From NCBI GenBank assembly GCA_902606445.1, contig CACLGJ010000007.1, positions 1 to 44,940 of the forward strand: 44,940 bases of DNA, given 5' to 3'. The position numbers and the translations under genes were made by a program. The DNA comes from an uncultured Pelagibacteraceae bacterium. GTDB lineage: Bacteria > Pseudomonadota > Alphaproteobacteria > Pelagibacterales > Pelagibacteraceae. Below the pieces are notes generated by a model. That model was not told the origin of the DNA. It saw only the letters and a program-made list of their open reading frames with translations, and made no database searches. Below, piece after piece: positions 16,934 through 25,502 of this stretch. How positions within the stretch are numbered: position 1 is the stretch's first letter; each line of letters starts with the position of its first letter.

Positions 16934-18528
16934 TATTGTTGTAGTATCATGTCTGCACCTTTTTCTGCAATCATAATTGTAGGTGCATTTGTATTACCTG
17001 AAGTTATTTTTGGCATAATTGATGCATCTATAATTCTTAGATTGTTCACACCTTTGACTCTAAGTTTTTCATCAACCACAGACATTTCATCTTGTCCCAT
17101 TTTACAAGTACCAACAGGATGAAATATTGTTTGTGCATGATTTGATGCTTCTTTAACAAGTTCTTCGTTTTCATTAATATGCAATCCTGGTCTGTACTCT
17201 TGAGGTAAGTATTTTTTAAAAGTCTGAGACTCCATAATTATTTTTCTAGTTAATTTGAGTCCTTTAGCTGCAATTAATCTATCATTATCAGTTGAGAGAT
17301 AATTCTGTTTGATTTTTGCATAAATCCTAGAATCTTCACTAACTATGTTTACAGTACCTCTGCTAGTAGGTTTTATATTTGAAACAGTTGGAGTAAACGC
17401 ATGAAAGTTATGATTTTTTGTTGCTCCTAGAGTATCCATGCTCATAGGCTGAACATGCCATTGTAAATCTGGCAATTCCAATGAAGTATCACTTTTTGCA
17501 AACATACATAGTTGACTTGCACCCATTGTCATTGGACCACTTCTTTTGAAAATATACTCTAAACCAATCATTAAATTTCCAAATAAACTGTTAATTTTTT
17601 TATTAAGTGATTTTAATCCATTAATTTTATAAACAGGTCTTAACATTAAATGATCATGTAAATTTTCACCTACTCCATTTAAATTATGAACCATATTTAT
17701 TCCTAAATTTTTTAACTTTTTGGAATTTCCAATTCCTGATACCTGAAGTATTTGTGGTGACCCAATAGCACCTGATGATAAAATAATTTCTTTATTTGCC
17801 TGTACTTTTTTTAATATATTATCTTGCCAATACTCTACTTCTTTAGCAGTTTTGTTTTCAAAATTTATTTTTTTAACATGTGCATGAGTTACAATCTTTA
17901 AATTATGTCTTTTTTTTATTGGATTTAAATAACCAACAGCAGTACTACATCTAAAACCATCTTTTTCAGTTACTTGAAAATAACCACATCCATGATTATT
18001 TCCAGTATTGAAATCTTTAGTTTTTGGAATACCAAATTCTTCTGCAGCATTTTGAAATTCATCTAAAAGTGGCAAATGAATTCTTTGATCAGAAACTGAT
18101 AATGGACCATCAATTCCATGAAATTCATTTTTACCTCTTTCTTGATTTTCTGCTTTAATAAAATACGGCAAAACATCATCCCACCCCCAACCAGTATTTC
18201 CTAATTGTCTCCAAATATCGTAGTCTCTATGTTGTCCTCTTATATATAGCAATCCATTTATTGAAGAACTACCACCTAATACTTTTCCTCTGGGATATCT
18301 TATTGAAATATTATTCATACTTTCATCAGGTTCAGTTTTATAGCACCAGTCTGTTTTTGGGTTATGCATTGTTTTAAAATAACCAACAGGTATATGTATC
18401 CAAGGATAGTTATCCTTGCCTCCAGCCTCAATAAGTAGTACTTTATTTCTAGAATTCTCAGATAATCTGTTTGCAAGTACACATCCTGCAGATCCAGCTC
18501 CGAGAATTATATAATCAAAATTTTCCAT
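16933..18528 (-). CDS. GMC family oxidoreductase (choline/alcohol dehydrogenase-like)
   Basis: A 531-residue FAD enzyme. IILGAGSAGCVLANRLSE at about residues 7-24 binds the ADP part of FAD; GKVLGGSSSINGLLYIRG is GMC signature 1 and SSGAIGSPQILQVSGIG signature 2; HPVGTCKMG near residue 470 holds the active-site histidine, and GNTNAPTIMIAEKGA closes the FAD site. Full length. Relatives oxidise choline, polyethylene glycol and other primary alcohols to aldehydes. It resembles BetA but the substrate is not fixed by sequence. It is divergent from the TRAP transporter gene dctP (135 bp between), so the transporter may import its substrate. Confidence 0.92.
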   Translation of the reverse strand: MENFDYIILGAGSAGCVLANRLSENSRNKVLLIEAGGKDNYPWIHIPVGYFKTMHNPKTDWCYKTEPDESMNNISIRYPRGKVLGGSSSINGLLYIRGQHRDYDIWRQLGNTGWGWDDVLPYFIKAENQERGKNEFHGIDGPLSVSDQRIHLPLLDEFQNAAEEFGIPKTKDFNTGNNHGCGYFQVTEKDGFRCSTAVGYLNPIKKRHNLKIVTHAHVKKINFENKTAKEVEYWQDNILKKVQANKEIILSSGAIGSPQILQVSGIGNSKKLKNLGINMVHNLNGVGENLHDHLMLRPVYKINGLKSLNKKINSLFGNLMIGLEYIFKRSGPMTMGASQLCMFAKSDTSLELPDLQWHVQPMSMDTLGATKNHNFHAFTPTVSNIKPTSRGTVNIVSEDSRIYAKIKQNYLSTDNDRLIAAKGLKLTRKIIMESQTFKKYLPQEYRPGLHINENEELVKEASNHAQTIFHPVGTCKMGQDEMSVVDEKLRVKGVNNLRIIDASIMPKITSGNTNAPTIMIAEKGADMILQQ

Positions 18529-18634
18529 CTCAAGTTGAATAGTTTTTTTATTTTTATACTACCGTTCATTTCTTTAGCACATATAAGTCAATTGTCACTT
18601 GTATCACGTATATTTTTCTGATTGTATTCCCCTC

Positions 18635-18646
18635 GTTAAATTTAAC
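18635..18646. promoter_or_regulatory. 12-bp perfect palindrome upstream of dctP
   Basis: GTTAAATTTAAC is a perfect 12-bp palindrome just before the AAGAGGAAAA ribosome-binding site of dctP. It may be an operator in the leader. I found no convincing -35/-10 pair for either direction in the 135-bp GMC-dctP spacer; TTGTCA at 18592-18597 lacks a properly spaced partner. AT-rich palindromes of this size can arise by chance. Confidence 0.3.
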
Positions 18647-18663
18647 TAACAAGAGGAAAAATA

Positions 18664-19758
18664 ATGAAAAAAATCATTTCAATGTTATTTGCTACGTTTT
18701 TAGTGTTTGGTTTTATATCTAACGCAAATGCAGCAAAAACACTAAAATGTCAGACAGTTCTTAACACTAAAGCTGATGAAGTTAAGATGTTAAAAGACTT
18801 TACTGATACAGTTACAACTTTGACAAGTGGTTCTTTAAAGTTTGAAATTATGCCTGCAGGATCTGTAGTAGGTGTAAAAGAAACTTTAGATGCTGTTGAC
18901 AAAGGATTAATCGATTGTGGTTTCGCATGGACTCACTATTGGTCAGGAGATCACCCTGCAGCTATGCTATTTGGTTCACCAGTAGCTGGTGGTGGTGTTG
19001 GTATTGATAACATCGCTTTCTTATCATGGTTTCAATATGGTGGTGGTAAAGAATTATACGACCAACTGTGGAAAGAAATGGGAAGAGATATTAAAGGATT
19101 TATGATTCAACCAGTTGGACCAGAAGCTTTAGGTTGGTTTCCAAAACCAATTAAAGATATGGCTGACTTTAGAAAATATAAATTTAGAACTCCTCCAGGA
19201 ATTCCAGGACAAACTTATAAAGACATTGGTATAGCATCTGTTGCTATGGGTGGTGGAGATATTCTACCAGCTTTAGAAGCAGGAACTATCGACGCTGCTG
19301 AATGGTGTTGTCCAAAACCAGATTTAACATTTGGTTTCCAAAAAGTATTAAAGCACTACTATTTACAAGGTTTACACCAAGTTGTAGTAAATGCTGACTT
19401 TTATATTACTGGAAAAACTTATAACGCTATGAGCGATCATGAGAAGAAGTCTCTTGAAGTTGCAGCTAATGCTTCGTTAGCTAAATCTTTAAGTTACAGA
19501 ATCTATGAAAACGGTAAAGCTTTAAGAGAGTTAACTACTAAACATGGAGTAATTTTAGAAGATACACCTTCTGATTATTTCACAGAATATATGGCTGCTG
19601 CAAAAGCTTCTTTAAACAAGAATGCTGCAGAGAATAAATTCTTCAATGAAGTTTATACTTCAATGAAAAACTTTGCTGATATAGCTGTTCCATTTTGGAG
19701 TGGTGCTCAAATGTCTAATGCGAAGCTAGGTATGGCTCACGCAGCAACATTAAAGTAA
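18664..19758 (+). CDS. dctP: TRAP transporter substrate-binding protein (DctP type)
   Basis: A 364-residue periplasmic protein with a signal peptide (residues 1-23, ending ANA). The DctP fold is recognisable, with FRTPPGIPG holding Arg175, the arginine that normally pairs with the carboxylate of the ligand, and LPALEAGTIDAAEW, a family signature. EWCCPKPDLTFGF follows and resembles the region that lines the pocket in keto-acid-binding members such as TakP. An organic acid is therefore likely, but the ligand is not determined. A strong AAGAGGAAAA ribosome-binding site precedes the ATG. The gene is followed by a terminator hairpin, then by the two permease genes. Confidence 0.93.
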   Translation: MKKIISMLFATFLVFGFISNANAAKTLKCQTVLNTKADEVKMLKDFTDTVTTLTSGSLKFEIMPAGSVVGVKETLDAVDKGLIDCGFAWTHYWSGDHPAAMLFGSPVAGGGVGIDNIAFLSWFQYGGGKELYDQLWKEMGRDIKGFMIQPVGPEALGWFPKPIKDMADFRKYKFRTPPGIPGQTYKDIGIASVAMGGGDILPALEAGTIDAAEWCCPKPDLTFGFQKVLKHYYLQGLHQVVVNADFYITGKTYNAMSDHEKKSLEVAANASLAKSLSYRIYENGKALRELTTKHGVILEDTPSDYFTEYMAAAKASLNKNAAENKFFNEVYTSMKNFADIAVPFWSGAQMSNAKLGMAHAATLK

Positions 19759-19777
19759 TAATCATATAATCTTTATA

Positions 19778-19813
19778 TTAGAGCGGACTTTATAGTCCGC
19801 TCTAGTTTTTTTT
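19778..19813 (+). terminator. Intrinsic terminator/attenuator between dctP and dctQ
   Basis: AGAGCGGACT (19780-19789) and AGTCCGCTCT (19794-19803) form a perfect 10-bp, GC-rich stem with the 4-base loop TTAT, extended by an outer T-A pair and a G-T pair, followed directly by eight T (19806-19813). It stands out against the AT-rich background. It lies inside the transporter operon, so it probably makes most transcripts stop after dctP, giving more binding protein than permease. Confidence 0.9.
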
Positions 19814-19824
19814 AATTAAAATTT

Positions 19825-20439
19825 ATGGCAGAAGAACCCAGTAAATTAGATATATCAGATGAAATGATAGCCGAAAGGCGAGGTGGTTCAGGAAAAATGC
19901 CAAATGATATGCCATTATGGATGGCTAGTACAATTATAAGTATAGATAAATTTAGCAAGTGGATTGGCAATATTGTTTGTTGGATATTGATGCCATTAAT
20001 TTTTGCAATGACATACGAAGTTTTTGCAAGAAAATTATTTTTAGCACCAACTATTTGGGCTTATGACATTAGCCGTTTTTTATATGGAGCGCTATTTATG
20101 TTGGGTGCTGGTTATGCTCTTTCTAGAGGAGTTCATATAAGAGCAGATTTTTTATACAGAAATTTTAAAACTAAAAATCAAGGTCTAATAGATTTTTGGT
20201 TATATTTGTTATTTTATTTTCCAGGTCTAATTGTTTTTCTTTATATGACAATCGGATATGTCGGAGAGTCAATTCAAAGAGGCGAAAGAGGTATGGATAC
20301 CACATGGATGCCTTATATGTGGCCAATCAAAACTTGTTTACTCATTGGTATAATATTTTTACTAGTCCAAGGAGTTTCTGAGTTACTCAAAAGTTATTGG
20401 GCAGCTAAAAAAGGTGAGTGGCCTGGAGAAACCAAATGA
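19825..20439 (+). CDS. dctQ: TRAP transporter small permease (DctQ type)
   Basis: A 204-residue membrane protein with a polar N-terminus (about 45 residues) and four hydrophobic segments (about 50-70, 88-105, 124-150 and 168-190). The pattern YEVFARKLFLAPTIWAYDISRFLYG and SRGVHIRADF is typical of DctQ. It works with DctM as the membrane part of the sodium-driven TRAP importer; the binding protein is encoded just upstream. No strong ribosome-binding site precedes the ATG, in contrast to dctP. The stop overlaps the dctM start as ATGA. Confidence 0.92.
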   Translation: MAEEPSKLDISDEMIAERRGGSGKMPNDMPLWMASTIISIDKFSKWIGNIVCWILMPLIFAMTYEVFARKLFLAPTIWAYDISRFLYGALFMLGAGYALSRGVHIRADFLYRNFKTKNQGLIDFWLYLLFYFPGLIVFLYMTIGYVGESIQRGERGMDTTWMPYMWPIKTCLLIGIIFLLVQGVSELLKSYWAAKKGEWPGETK

Positions 20440-21770
20440 TAGCCGAGTTTATAGATCCAGCAATCTTAGGCTTTATTCTTGTTGGAGTAATGCTATTTGC
20501 AATATTTGTTGGTTTCCCAATTTCATTTACATTGATTTTTTTAGGTTTCGTATTTGGATACTTAGGATTTGGAAAATTAGTTTTCTATTTGATGACACTC
20601 CAGTTTTCAATGGTTATGACCGAACAAACCCTGGCCGCTGTACCTCTTTTTGTCTTTATGGGTATAATGATGGAGCAAGCAGGACTTATGGAGAGATTGT
20701 TTTCGGCTTTTCAAATGATGTTAGCAAAAGTTAAGGGCTCTTTATATTATGCAGTTTTGTTTGTTTCAGTAATATTTGCTGCTGCGACAGGAATTGTCGG
20801 GGCTTCTGTGACAATTCTTGGAATTATGGCTGCAAAATCTATGAATAGATCTGGTTATGATGTGAGACTCGCAGCTGGGACTATTACGGCTGGAGGAACT
20901 TTAGGAATATTAATTCCGCCAAGTATTATGTTGGTTGTTATGGGACCTATTATGGAAATTCCAGTAATAGATCTATTTGCTGCTGCAATTATACCAGGAA
21001 TTCTTCTTGCAAGTTTATATGCAGGTTACACAACGATTAGATGTATGATTAATCCTAAACTTGGGCCAGTCATACCTGAAGACATGAGAGCTGCAAGTAT
21101 GAAAGAGGTTTGGATTGAGTTTTTTCTTGGTTTAGTTCCACCAGCTGCATTAGTTTTTGCTGCACTTGGAAGTATTTTGTTTGGTTTTGCAACTCCTACT
21201 GAAGCTGCAGGATGTGGAGCTATGGGCGCTTTACTTCTTTCATTAGTATATAAAAAATTAACACTTTCTAAACTCCAAGAATCTTTAGTTAAAACATTAG
21301 AAATAACTGCCCTAATTATGGTTCTAGTTGCAGCATCGAACTTTTTTGGTGCTGTTTTTGCAAGATTAGGAACTCCAACTTTATTAACAGATTTTTTATT
21401 AGGTTTAGAAATGAACAAATATTTAATCTTGGCAATGGTAATGGTTATGATTTTTTTACTTGGATGGCCTCTTGAATGGGTTCCGATTGTAATGATTATT
21501 GTTCCAATCATATTGCCTTTAATTGAAGCTCTAGGATTTAATTTAACTTGGTTTGCGATATTGGTTGCTGTGAACTTGCAAACCGCCTGGCTATCCCCAC
21601 CTGTAGCTTTATCTGCTTATTTCTTAAAAGGAGTTGTTCCTGAGTGGGATTTAAAAGATATTTATTATGGAATGATGCAATTTATGGTCTTACAAATAAT
21701 AGGTCTGGTCTTAATCATTGTTTTCCCTAAAATCGCTCTTTGGTTACCAACCCTGTTATATGGACAGTAG
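20436..21770 (+). CDS. dctM: TRAP transporter large permease (DctM type)
   Basis: A 444-residue polytopic protein of the DctM/ion transporter superfamily. It shows about a dozen hydrophobic segments, AATGIVGASVTILGIMAA, AGGTLGILIPPSIMLVVMG (a family hallmark) and FATPTEAAGCGAMGAL. It is the transport channel of the TRAP system. I chose the ATG at 20436, which overlaps the dctQ stop by 4 bases and has GGAGAA about 6 bases upstream; an in-frame GTG at 20418 would add six residues inside dctQ and is less likely. Confidence 0.93.
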   Translation: MIAEFIDPAILGFILVGVMLFAIFVGFPISFTLIFLGFVFGYLGFGKLVFYLMTLQFSMVMTEQTLAAVPLFVFMGIMMEQAGLMERLFSAFQMMLAKVKGSLYYAVLFVSVIFAAATGIVGASVTILGIMAAKSMNRSGYDVRLAAGTITAGGTLGILIPPSIMLVVMGPIMEIPVIDLFAAAIIPGILLASLYAGYTTIRCMINPKLGPVIPEDMRAASMKEVWIEFFLGLVPPAALVFAALGSILFGFATPTEAAGCGAMGALLLSLVYKKLTLSKLQESLVKTLEITALIMVLVAASNFFGAVFARLGTPTLLTDFLLGLEMNKYLILAMVMVMIFLLGWPLEWVPIVMIIVPIILPLIEALGFNLTWFAILVAVNLQTAWLSPPVALSAYFLKGVVPEWDLKDIYYGMMQFMVLQIIGLVLIIVFPKIALWLPTLLYGQ

Positions 21771-21795
21771 AAAATATTAGTTTAATATCTTTTAT

Positions 21796-23253
21796 GTGAG
21801 TCAGAATAAAATTAACGAAAAAATTATTAATTGGGAATTAGTCTCTATAAATCCAACTAATAAAAATTGGGACTGGAAAGATTTATTTTGTTTTTGGGGA
21901 GTAAATGTTCAAAGTATAATAGGTTTTTCACTCATAGCTTCTTTATATACAATATATAATCTTAATTCTTTTATAGTTTTTTTTGGATCAATTTTAGGGT
22001 CGTTATTAGTTTATTTTTTTTCTAATTTGATAGGAAAACCTTCCCAAAAGTATGGTTTACCATTTGCAACATTATTAAGATCTTCATTAGGTTATTCAGG
22101 GGCAAAGTTTTTTGGTTTTTTAAGAAGCTTGGTTGGAATATTTTTATTTGGTGTCCAAACATATTTTTTATCAAAAGCCATAGGTTATCTGATAAGAATT
22201 TTATTTTTTACTATTGATAATTCAATTTTAGATAAAGATATTTTTTTAACATTTTTACTAGGATTGAATATCATAGATTGGTTTTCATTAGTTATTTGCA
22301 TAATAATTCAAATTTATATTTTTAGTAAAGGAATGTTGTTTAATAGAAAAATAATAAATTTTTCTGCGATGGCAGTCTATTCAGGTTTAATATTTTTTTT
22401 CTTAATAATTCTACTTTCTGATGTAAAGGTTACAACCAAAGCATTTGTAGAAATTTTGAATTTTGAAAATTTTTATGATTATGACTATATATTTCCAATA
22501 TTAACTGTAGCTGGAACAGTTTTTGCTTACTTCTCTATAATAATAATTAGTCTTGGAGATTTTACACGTTATGTCAAAAATGAGAAAAATTTAAAATATG
22601 GAAATTTTACTTTATTATTAAATCTCATTTTATTTTCTGTATTTGCAGTATTTATTGTTTCTGGCTCTGATGTTTTTTTAAATCAAAAATTTGAAGATAT
22701 TGAGAGAATTTTTACAAATCCAACAGATATAATAGGTAAATATAATAATTTACAAATGACTGTAATAGCTTTATTTTTTATTATAATTGCTTCAGCATCA
22801 ACTAATTTAGTAGCTAACTTTATCCCATCGCAATATTCATTAATTAATTTTCGACCAAATAGATTAAATATTAAAAATGTAAGTTATATAATAGGATTAT
22901 TCGGCTTAATCATTGGAATATTTTGGCCAACTTTTTTAAGTCAGATTGGTATACTTTCCTTTATAGATACTTTTGGTTGTTTTTTTGGTCCTATAAGTGG
23001 GGTAATGATAGTAAACTATTATATAGTTAATAATTCAAATTTAAATGTTAGAGATATACATTCATTATCCTCTAAAAGTATATTTTATTTTTCAAAAGGC
23101 TGGCATTTAAAAGCAATTTACTCTGTTATCGTAGGTTTTATATTTTCATCATCAACTATATGGAATTCTAATTTAATGTTTTTACAATCCTATTCTTGGA
23201 TCATTGGAATATTAGTTTCTGGATTAGTATATTATCTGTTAGATAGAAAATAA
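21796..23253 (+). CDS. NCS1-type transporter (nucleobase/hydantoin/allantoin-like)
   Basis: A 485-residue membrane protein with about twelve hydrophobic segments. The N-terminal NKNWDWKDLFCFWGVNVQS, GKPSQKYGLPFATLLRSSLG, and the later LGDFTRYVKN and VANFIPSQYSLINFRPNR stretches follow the NCS1 family, cation-coupled importers of purines, pyrimidines, allantoin, hydantoin or thiamine-like heterocycles. The start is GTG at 21796; the overlapping ATG two bases earlier is in another frame with an immediate stop. It lies 25 bases after dctM and 4 before an SDR gene on the same strand. Substrate unknown. Confidence 0.85.
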   Translation: MSQNKINEKIINWELVSINPTNKNWDWKDLFCFWGVNVQSIIGFSLIASLYTIYNLNSFIVFFGSILGSLLVYFFSNLIGKPSQKYGLPFATLLRSSLGYSGAKFFGFLRSLVGIFLFGVQTYFLSKAIGYLIRILFFTIDNSILDKDIFLTFLLGLNIIDWFSLVICIIIQIYIFSKGMLFNRKIINFSAMAVYSGLIFFFLIILLSDVKVTTKAFVEILNFENFYDYDYIFPILTVAGTVFAYFSIIIISLGDFTRYVKNEKNLKYGNFTLLLNLILFSVFAVFIVSGSDVFLNQKFEDIERIFTNPTDIIGKYNNLQMTVIALFFIIIASASTNLVANFIPSQYSLINFRPNRLNIKNVSYIIGLFGLIIGIFWPTFLSQIGILSFIDTFGCFFGPISGVMIVNYYIVNNSNLNVRDIHSLSSKSIFYFSKGWHLKAIYSVIVGFIFSSSTIWNSNLMFLQSYSWIIGILVSGLVYYLLDRK

Positions 23254-23257
23254 ATTA

Positions 23258-24010
23258 ATGGAAAATATTAACTATAACTTTGATAAGAAAACTGCAATTA
23301 TAACTGGTGGAGCTCAAGGATTTGGATTGGATATTGCGAAAAGATTTTTAAAATCAGGGGCAAAAGTGATAATTTGGGACTTAGATAAAAATATGGTTGA
23401 AAAATCTATAAAAGATTTAAATAATTCAAACCTAAGCTCTAATATCATTGATGTAACGAATTATAACCAAGTTGAAAAATGTGTTAATGAAATCCTTAAG
23501 AACTCAAATATAGATATCTTAATCAATAATGCTGGAATAACTGGTCCTACATCAACATTATGGGAATATGATGTTGAAATATGGAAAAAAATTATAGATG
23601 TAAATCTAATTGGCACATTTAATTGTTGTAGAGCAATTATTCCAAATATGATCAAAAATAACTACGGCAGAATAGTAAATGTTGCTTCAGTCGCTGGAAA
23701 AGATGGTAATGCCAATGCAAGCGCATACAGCGCTGGAAAGGCAGGTGCTATTGGGTTAACAAAATCTTTAGGTAAAGAGCTTGCAGATAAGAATATAGCG
23801 GTAAATGCAGTAACCCCTGCTGGAGCTAAAACAAGAATTTTAGATCAAATGACTACAGAACATGTTCAAAGAATGTTGTCAAAAGTACCAAGAGGAAGAT
23901 TTTTAGAGGTTGAAGAGTTTACTTCTCTAGTTTGCTGGTTATCATCTGAGGAAAATACTTTTTCAACAGCAGCTGTTTTCGATATAAGTGGTGGTCGTTC
24001 GACTTATTAA
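23258..24010 (+). CDS. Short-chain dehydrogenase/reductase (SDR)
   Basis: A 250-residue classical SDR. TGGAQGFG (residues 16-23) binds NAD(P), INNAGITGP follows near residue 90, NVASVAGKDG holds the catalytic serine, and YSAGKAGAIGL contains the Tyr-x-x-x-Lys pair near residue 157. The C-terminus AAVFDISGGRSTY is typical of the FabG-like group. It lies 4 bases after the NCS1 transporter gene, so it may act on an imported compound or its product; the substrate is unknown. It shares TTAA with the stop of the small gene on the other strand. Confidence 0.9.
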   Translation: MENINYNFDKKTAIITGGAQGFGLDIAKRFLKSGAKVIIWDLDKNMVEKSIKDLNNSNLSSNIIDVTNYNQVEKCVNEILKNSNIDILINNAGITGPTSTLWEYDVEIWKKIIDVNLIGTFNCCRAIIPNMIKNNYGRIVNVASVAGKDGNANASAYSAGKAGAIGLTKSLGKELADKNIAVNAVTPAGAKTRILDQMTTEHVQRMLSKVPRGRFLEVEEFTSLVCWLSSEENTFSTAAVFDISGGRSTY

Positions 24011-24144
24011 CTTCTTGGCTTAAGTTCTACAATCTTAGTATTATTTATTTTAGCTCTACTCATTTTAACATCTTTAGATATAACAGGTGCAAAAATCATA
24101 ATTGACCAGTAAATTAAGAGTATAAAAATTGATATTGTCTTCAT
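24007..24144 (-). CDS. Small membrane protein (45 residues), unknown function
   Basis: A 45-residue protein with a hydrophobic N-terminal helix (MKTISIFILLIYWSIMIFAP, residues 1-20) and a basic tail (KDVKMSRAKINNTK). It may be a single-pass membrane protein or an uncleaved signal-like segment. The longer frame opens at 24195, but the ATG at 24144 places the hydrophobic segment at the N-terminus and is preferred. The stop shares TTAA with the SDR gene on the opposite strand, an arrangement seen at other real gene ends in this window. No known family. Confidence 0.5.
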   Translation of the reverse strand: MKTISIFILLIYWSIMIFAPVISKDVKMSRAKINNTKIVELKPRS

Positions 24145-24229
24145 AAGTATGTTATAGAAACAAAAGTTGATTTTTGGATGTTTAAATCTTGTCAAAATAA
24201 TGTATTAACAAATTTCTTAAAAAAAATTT

Positions 24230-24880
24230 ATGAATTTTTTATTTAAAATTTTTATTATTTGCATCATCAGTAGCAACACTATCCTTGCTGATGAAGTAAA
24301 AGTATTTGACTTTACAGAGGCAGAACTTTCTGAATTAGAGGTAAGAAAAGTAAGAGGAGCAGATAATAAGACAATTTACACAGCTGGATCAAATGAGAAT
24401 GGCAACTTCTTTAAAGCTGTAGCTGATAATGCTGCTTCGGGATTAGGAAAACAACTGAAAATCGACCTAAATAAAACTCCATTCATCAACATAACATGGA
24501 AAATTGAGAAAGATTTAGCAGGTATTAAAGAAAATACAAAAAAAGGACATGATTTTGCTGCTAGAGTTTTTGCTATAAAAAAGACAGGGGCTACAGCGCT
24601 TTCAAATAGAGCAATAAATTATGTGTTTTCAAGCAATAATGAAATAGGGTTTAATTCACCAAGTCCTTACACAAAAAAATCAATAGATAATGTTTTAGCA
24701 AGTACCAAAAATGATCTCAATGAATGGATTACTGTTAAGTCAAACGTAAAAGATGATTTTAAAAAGTTTCACGATTTAGATGTTAATGAGCTAGATGGTT
24801 TAGCAATTATGTCAGACACAGATAATTCAAAAATGAAAGCTATTGCTTATTACCAGAATATATATTTTTCGTCTGAGTGA
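24230..24880 (+). CDS. Exported DUF3047-like protein
   Basis: A 216-residue protein with an N-terminal signal peptide (about residues 1-20, ending at LAD). The mature part resembles DUF3047: an early beta-rich segment, INITWKIEKDLAG, then KKGHDFAARVFAIKK, NRAINYVFSS and a C-terminal ELDGLAIMSDTDNSKMKAIAYYQNIYF. This domain is found in secreted or periplasmic proteins of unknown function and looks like a carbohydrate-binding jelly-roll, which is inference. Its stop codon ends exactly where the stop codon of the following opposite-strand gene begins. Confidence 0.75.
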   Translation: MNFLFKIFIICIISSNTILADEVKVFDFTEAELSELEVRKVRGADNKTIYTAGSNENGNFFKAVADNAASGLGKQLKIDLNKTPFINITWKIEKDLAGIKENTKKGHDFAARVFAIKKTGATALSNRAINYVFSSNNEIGFNSPSPYTKKSIDNVLASTKNDLNEWITVKSNVKDDFKKFHDLDVNELDGLAIMSDTDNSKMKAIAYYQNIYFSSE

Positions 24881-25021
24881 TTAAATTTTTAGGTGTTTTT
24901 TCAGAAAATTACTGAAAAATGATAGAACTACCGCTACAATCACGTCTTCCAATGGACTTGCTTGAGGATAACCAAAATTCCAAATTATTACTAATATCAA
25001 CCATATAACGAAAATTTTCAT
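24881..25021 (-). CDS. Small membrane protein (46 residues), unknown function
   Basis: A 46-residue protein with two short hydrophobic segments (about residues 2-16 and 27-41) around the conserved-looking hinge NFGYPQASPLEDV, ending in a basic tail KKHLKI. I believe similar small proteins with a GYPQA-PLEDV core occur in other alphaproteobacteria, which a search could confirm. It fits exactly between the DUF3047 stop and the 58-bp spacer before the thioesterase gene. Function unknown. Confidence 0.6.
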   Translation of the reverse strand: MKIFVIWLILVIIWNFGYPQASPLEDVIVAVVLSFFSNFLKKHLKI

Positions 25022-25042
25022 TTTATACTTATAGCCTAGTTT

Positions 25043-25071
25043 CTGTAAAATAATAATATATTTGATATAGT
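25043..25071 (+). promoter_or_regulatory. Candidate extended -10 promoter for the YbgC-like gene
   Basis: TATAGT (25066-25071) is preceded by TG plus one base (25063-25065), an extended -10 element, with a poor -35 (CTGTAA, 25043-25048) 17 bases upstream. Transcription would begin within a few bases of the ATG at 25080, giving a leaderless or very short-leader mRNA. No ribosome-binding site is visible in the remaining bases. Confidence 0.4.
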
Positions 25072-25079
25072 TTTCTTAT

Positions 25080-25502
25080 ATGCATGAAAATTTCTTTCAT
25101 AAGTTAAAAGTTTATTACGAAGATACAGACTCTGGAGGAGTAGTTTACTATGCAAATTATCTTAAATTTTTAGAAAGAGCTAGAACGGAAGCTTTATATT
25201 CTATCGGATATAGTAATAAAAAAGTAAAAGATAATTTTGATGCTTTAATCATAGTTAAAGCTTGTAATATTGAGTATAAAAAATCTGCACATTTAGAGGA
25301 TGAATTAAATATAAGATCTTTTGTGAAATCTATTACCAAAACATCTTTTTTTATGAACCAAATAATCACAAGGGATAATGATACTATTGTTGAAGCACAG
25401 GTTCATTTAGTTTTTATTAATAAAGATGGAAAACCAGTGAAAATTCCAGATGAAATTTACTCAAAATTTAAACCTTATTTTTGTGATTCAATTAAAATTT
25501 AG
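25080..25502 (+). CDS. YbgC-like acyl-CoA thioesterase (hotdog fold)
   Basis: A 140-residue 4-hydroxybenzoyl-CoA thioesterase-family protein. The motif VYYEDTDSGGVVYYANYLKF (residues 11-30) contains the catalytic aspartate of the DTD triplet and the Tyr-Ala-Asn-Tyr helix start, followed by ERARTEAL. This is the YbgC/Tol-Pal subgroup, which hydrolyses acyl-CoA or acyl-ACP. In many proteobacteria ybgC opens the tol-pal operon, but no tol or pal gene is adjacent here, so it appears to be detached. The end overlaps the opposite-strand glycosylase gene by 11 bases. Confidence 0.88.
   Translation: MHENFFHKLKVYYEDTDSGGVVYYANYLKFLERARTEALYSIGYSNKKVKDNFDALIIVKACNIEYKKSAHLEDELNIRSFVKSITKTSFFMNQIITRDNDTIVEAQVHLVFINKDGKPVKIPDEIYSKFKPYFCDSIKI

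Noticed and set aside
20418..20435. GTG start for dctM inside dctQ
   Set aside because: The ATG at 20436 has a GGAGAA ribosome-binding site and the usual ATGA overlap with dctQ; the six extra residues are not needed.
21026..21511. 161-codon minus-strand frame inside dctM
   Set aside because: Antisense shadow of a strongly supported membrane protein gene; its lysine/alanine/proline-rich product has no family features. Similar antisense frames within lon, tig, nuoF and nuoG were rejected for the same reason.
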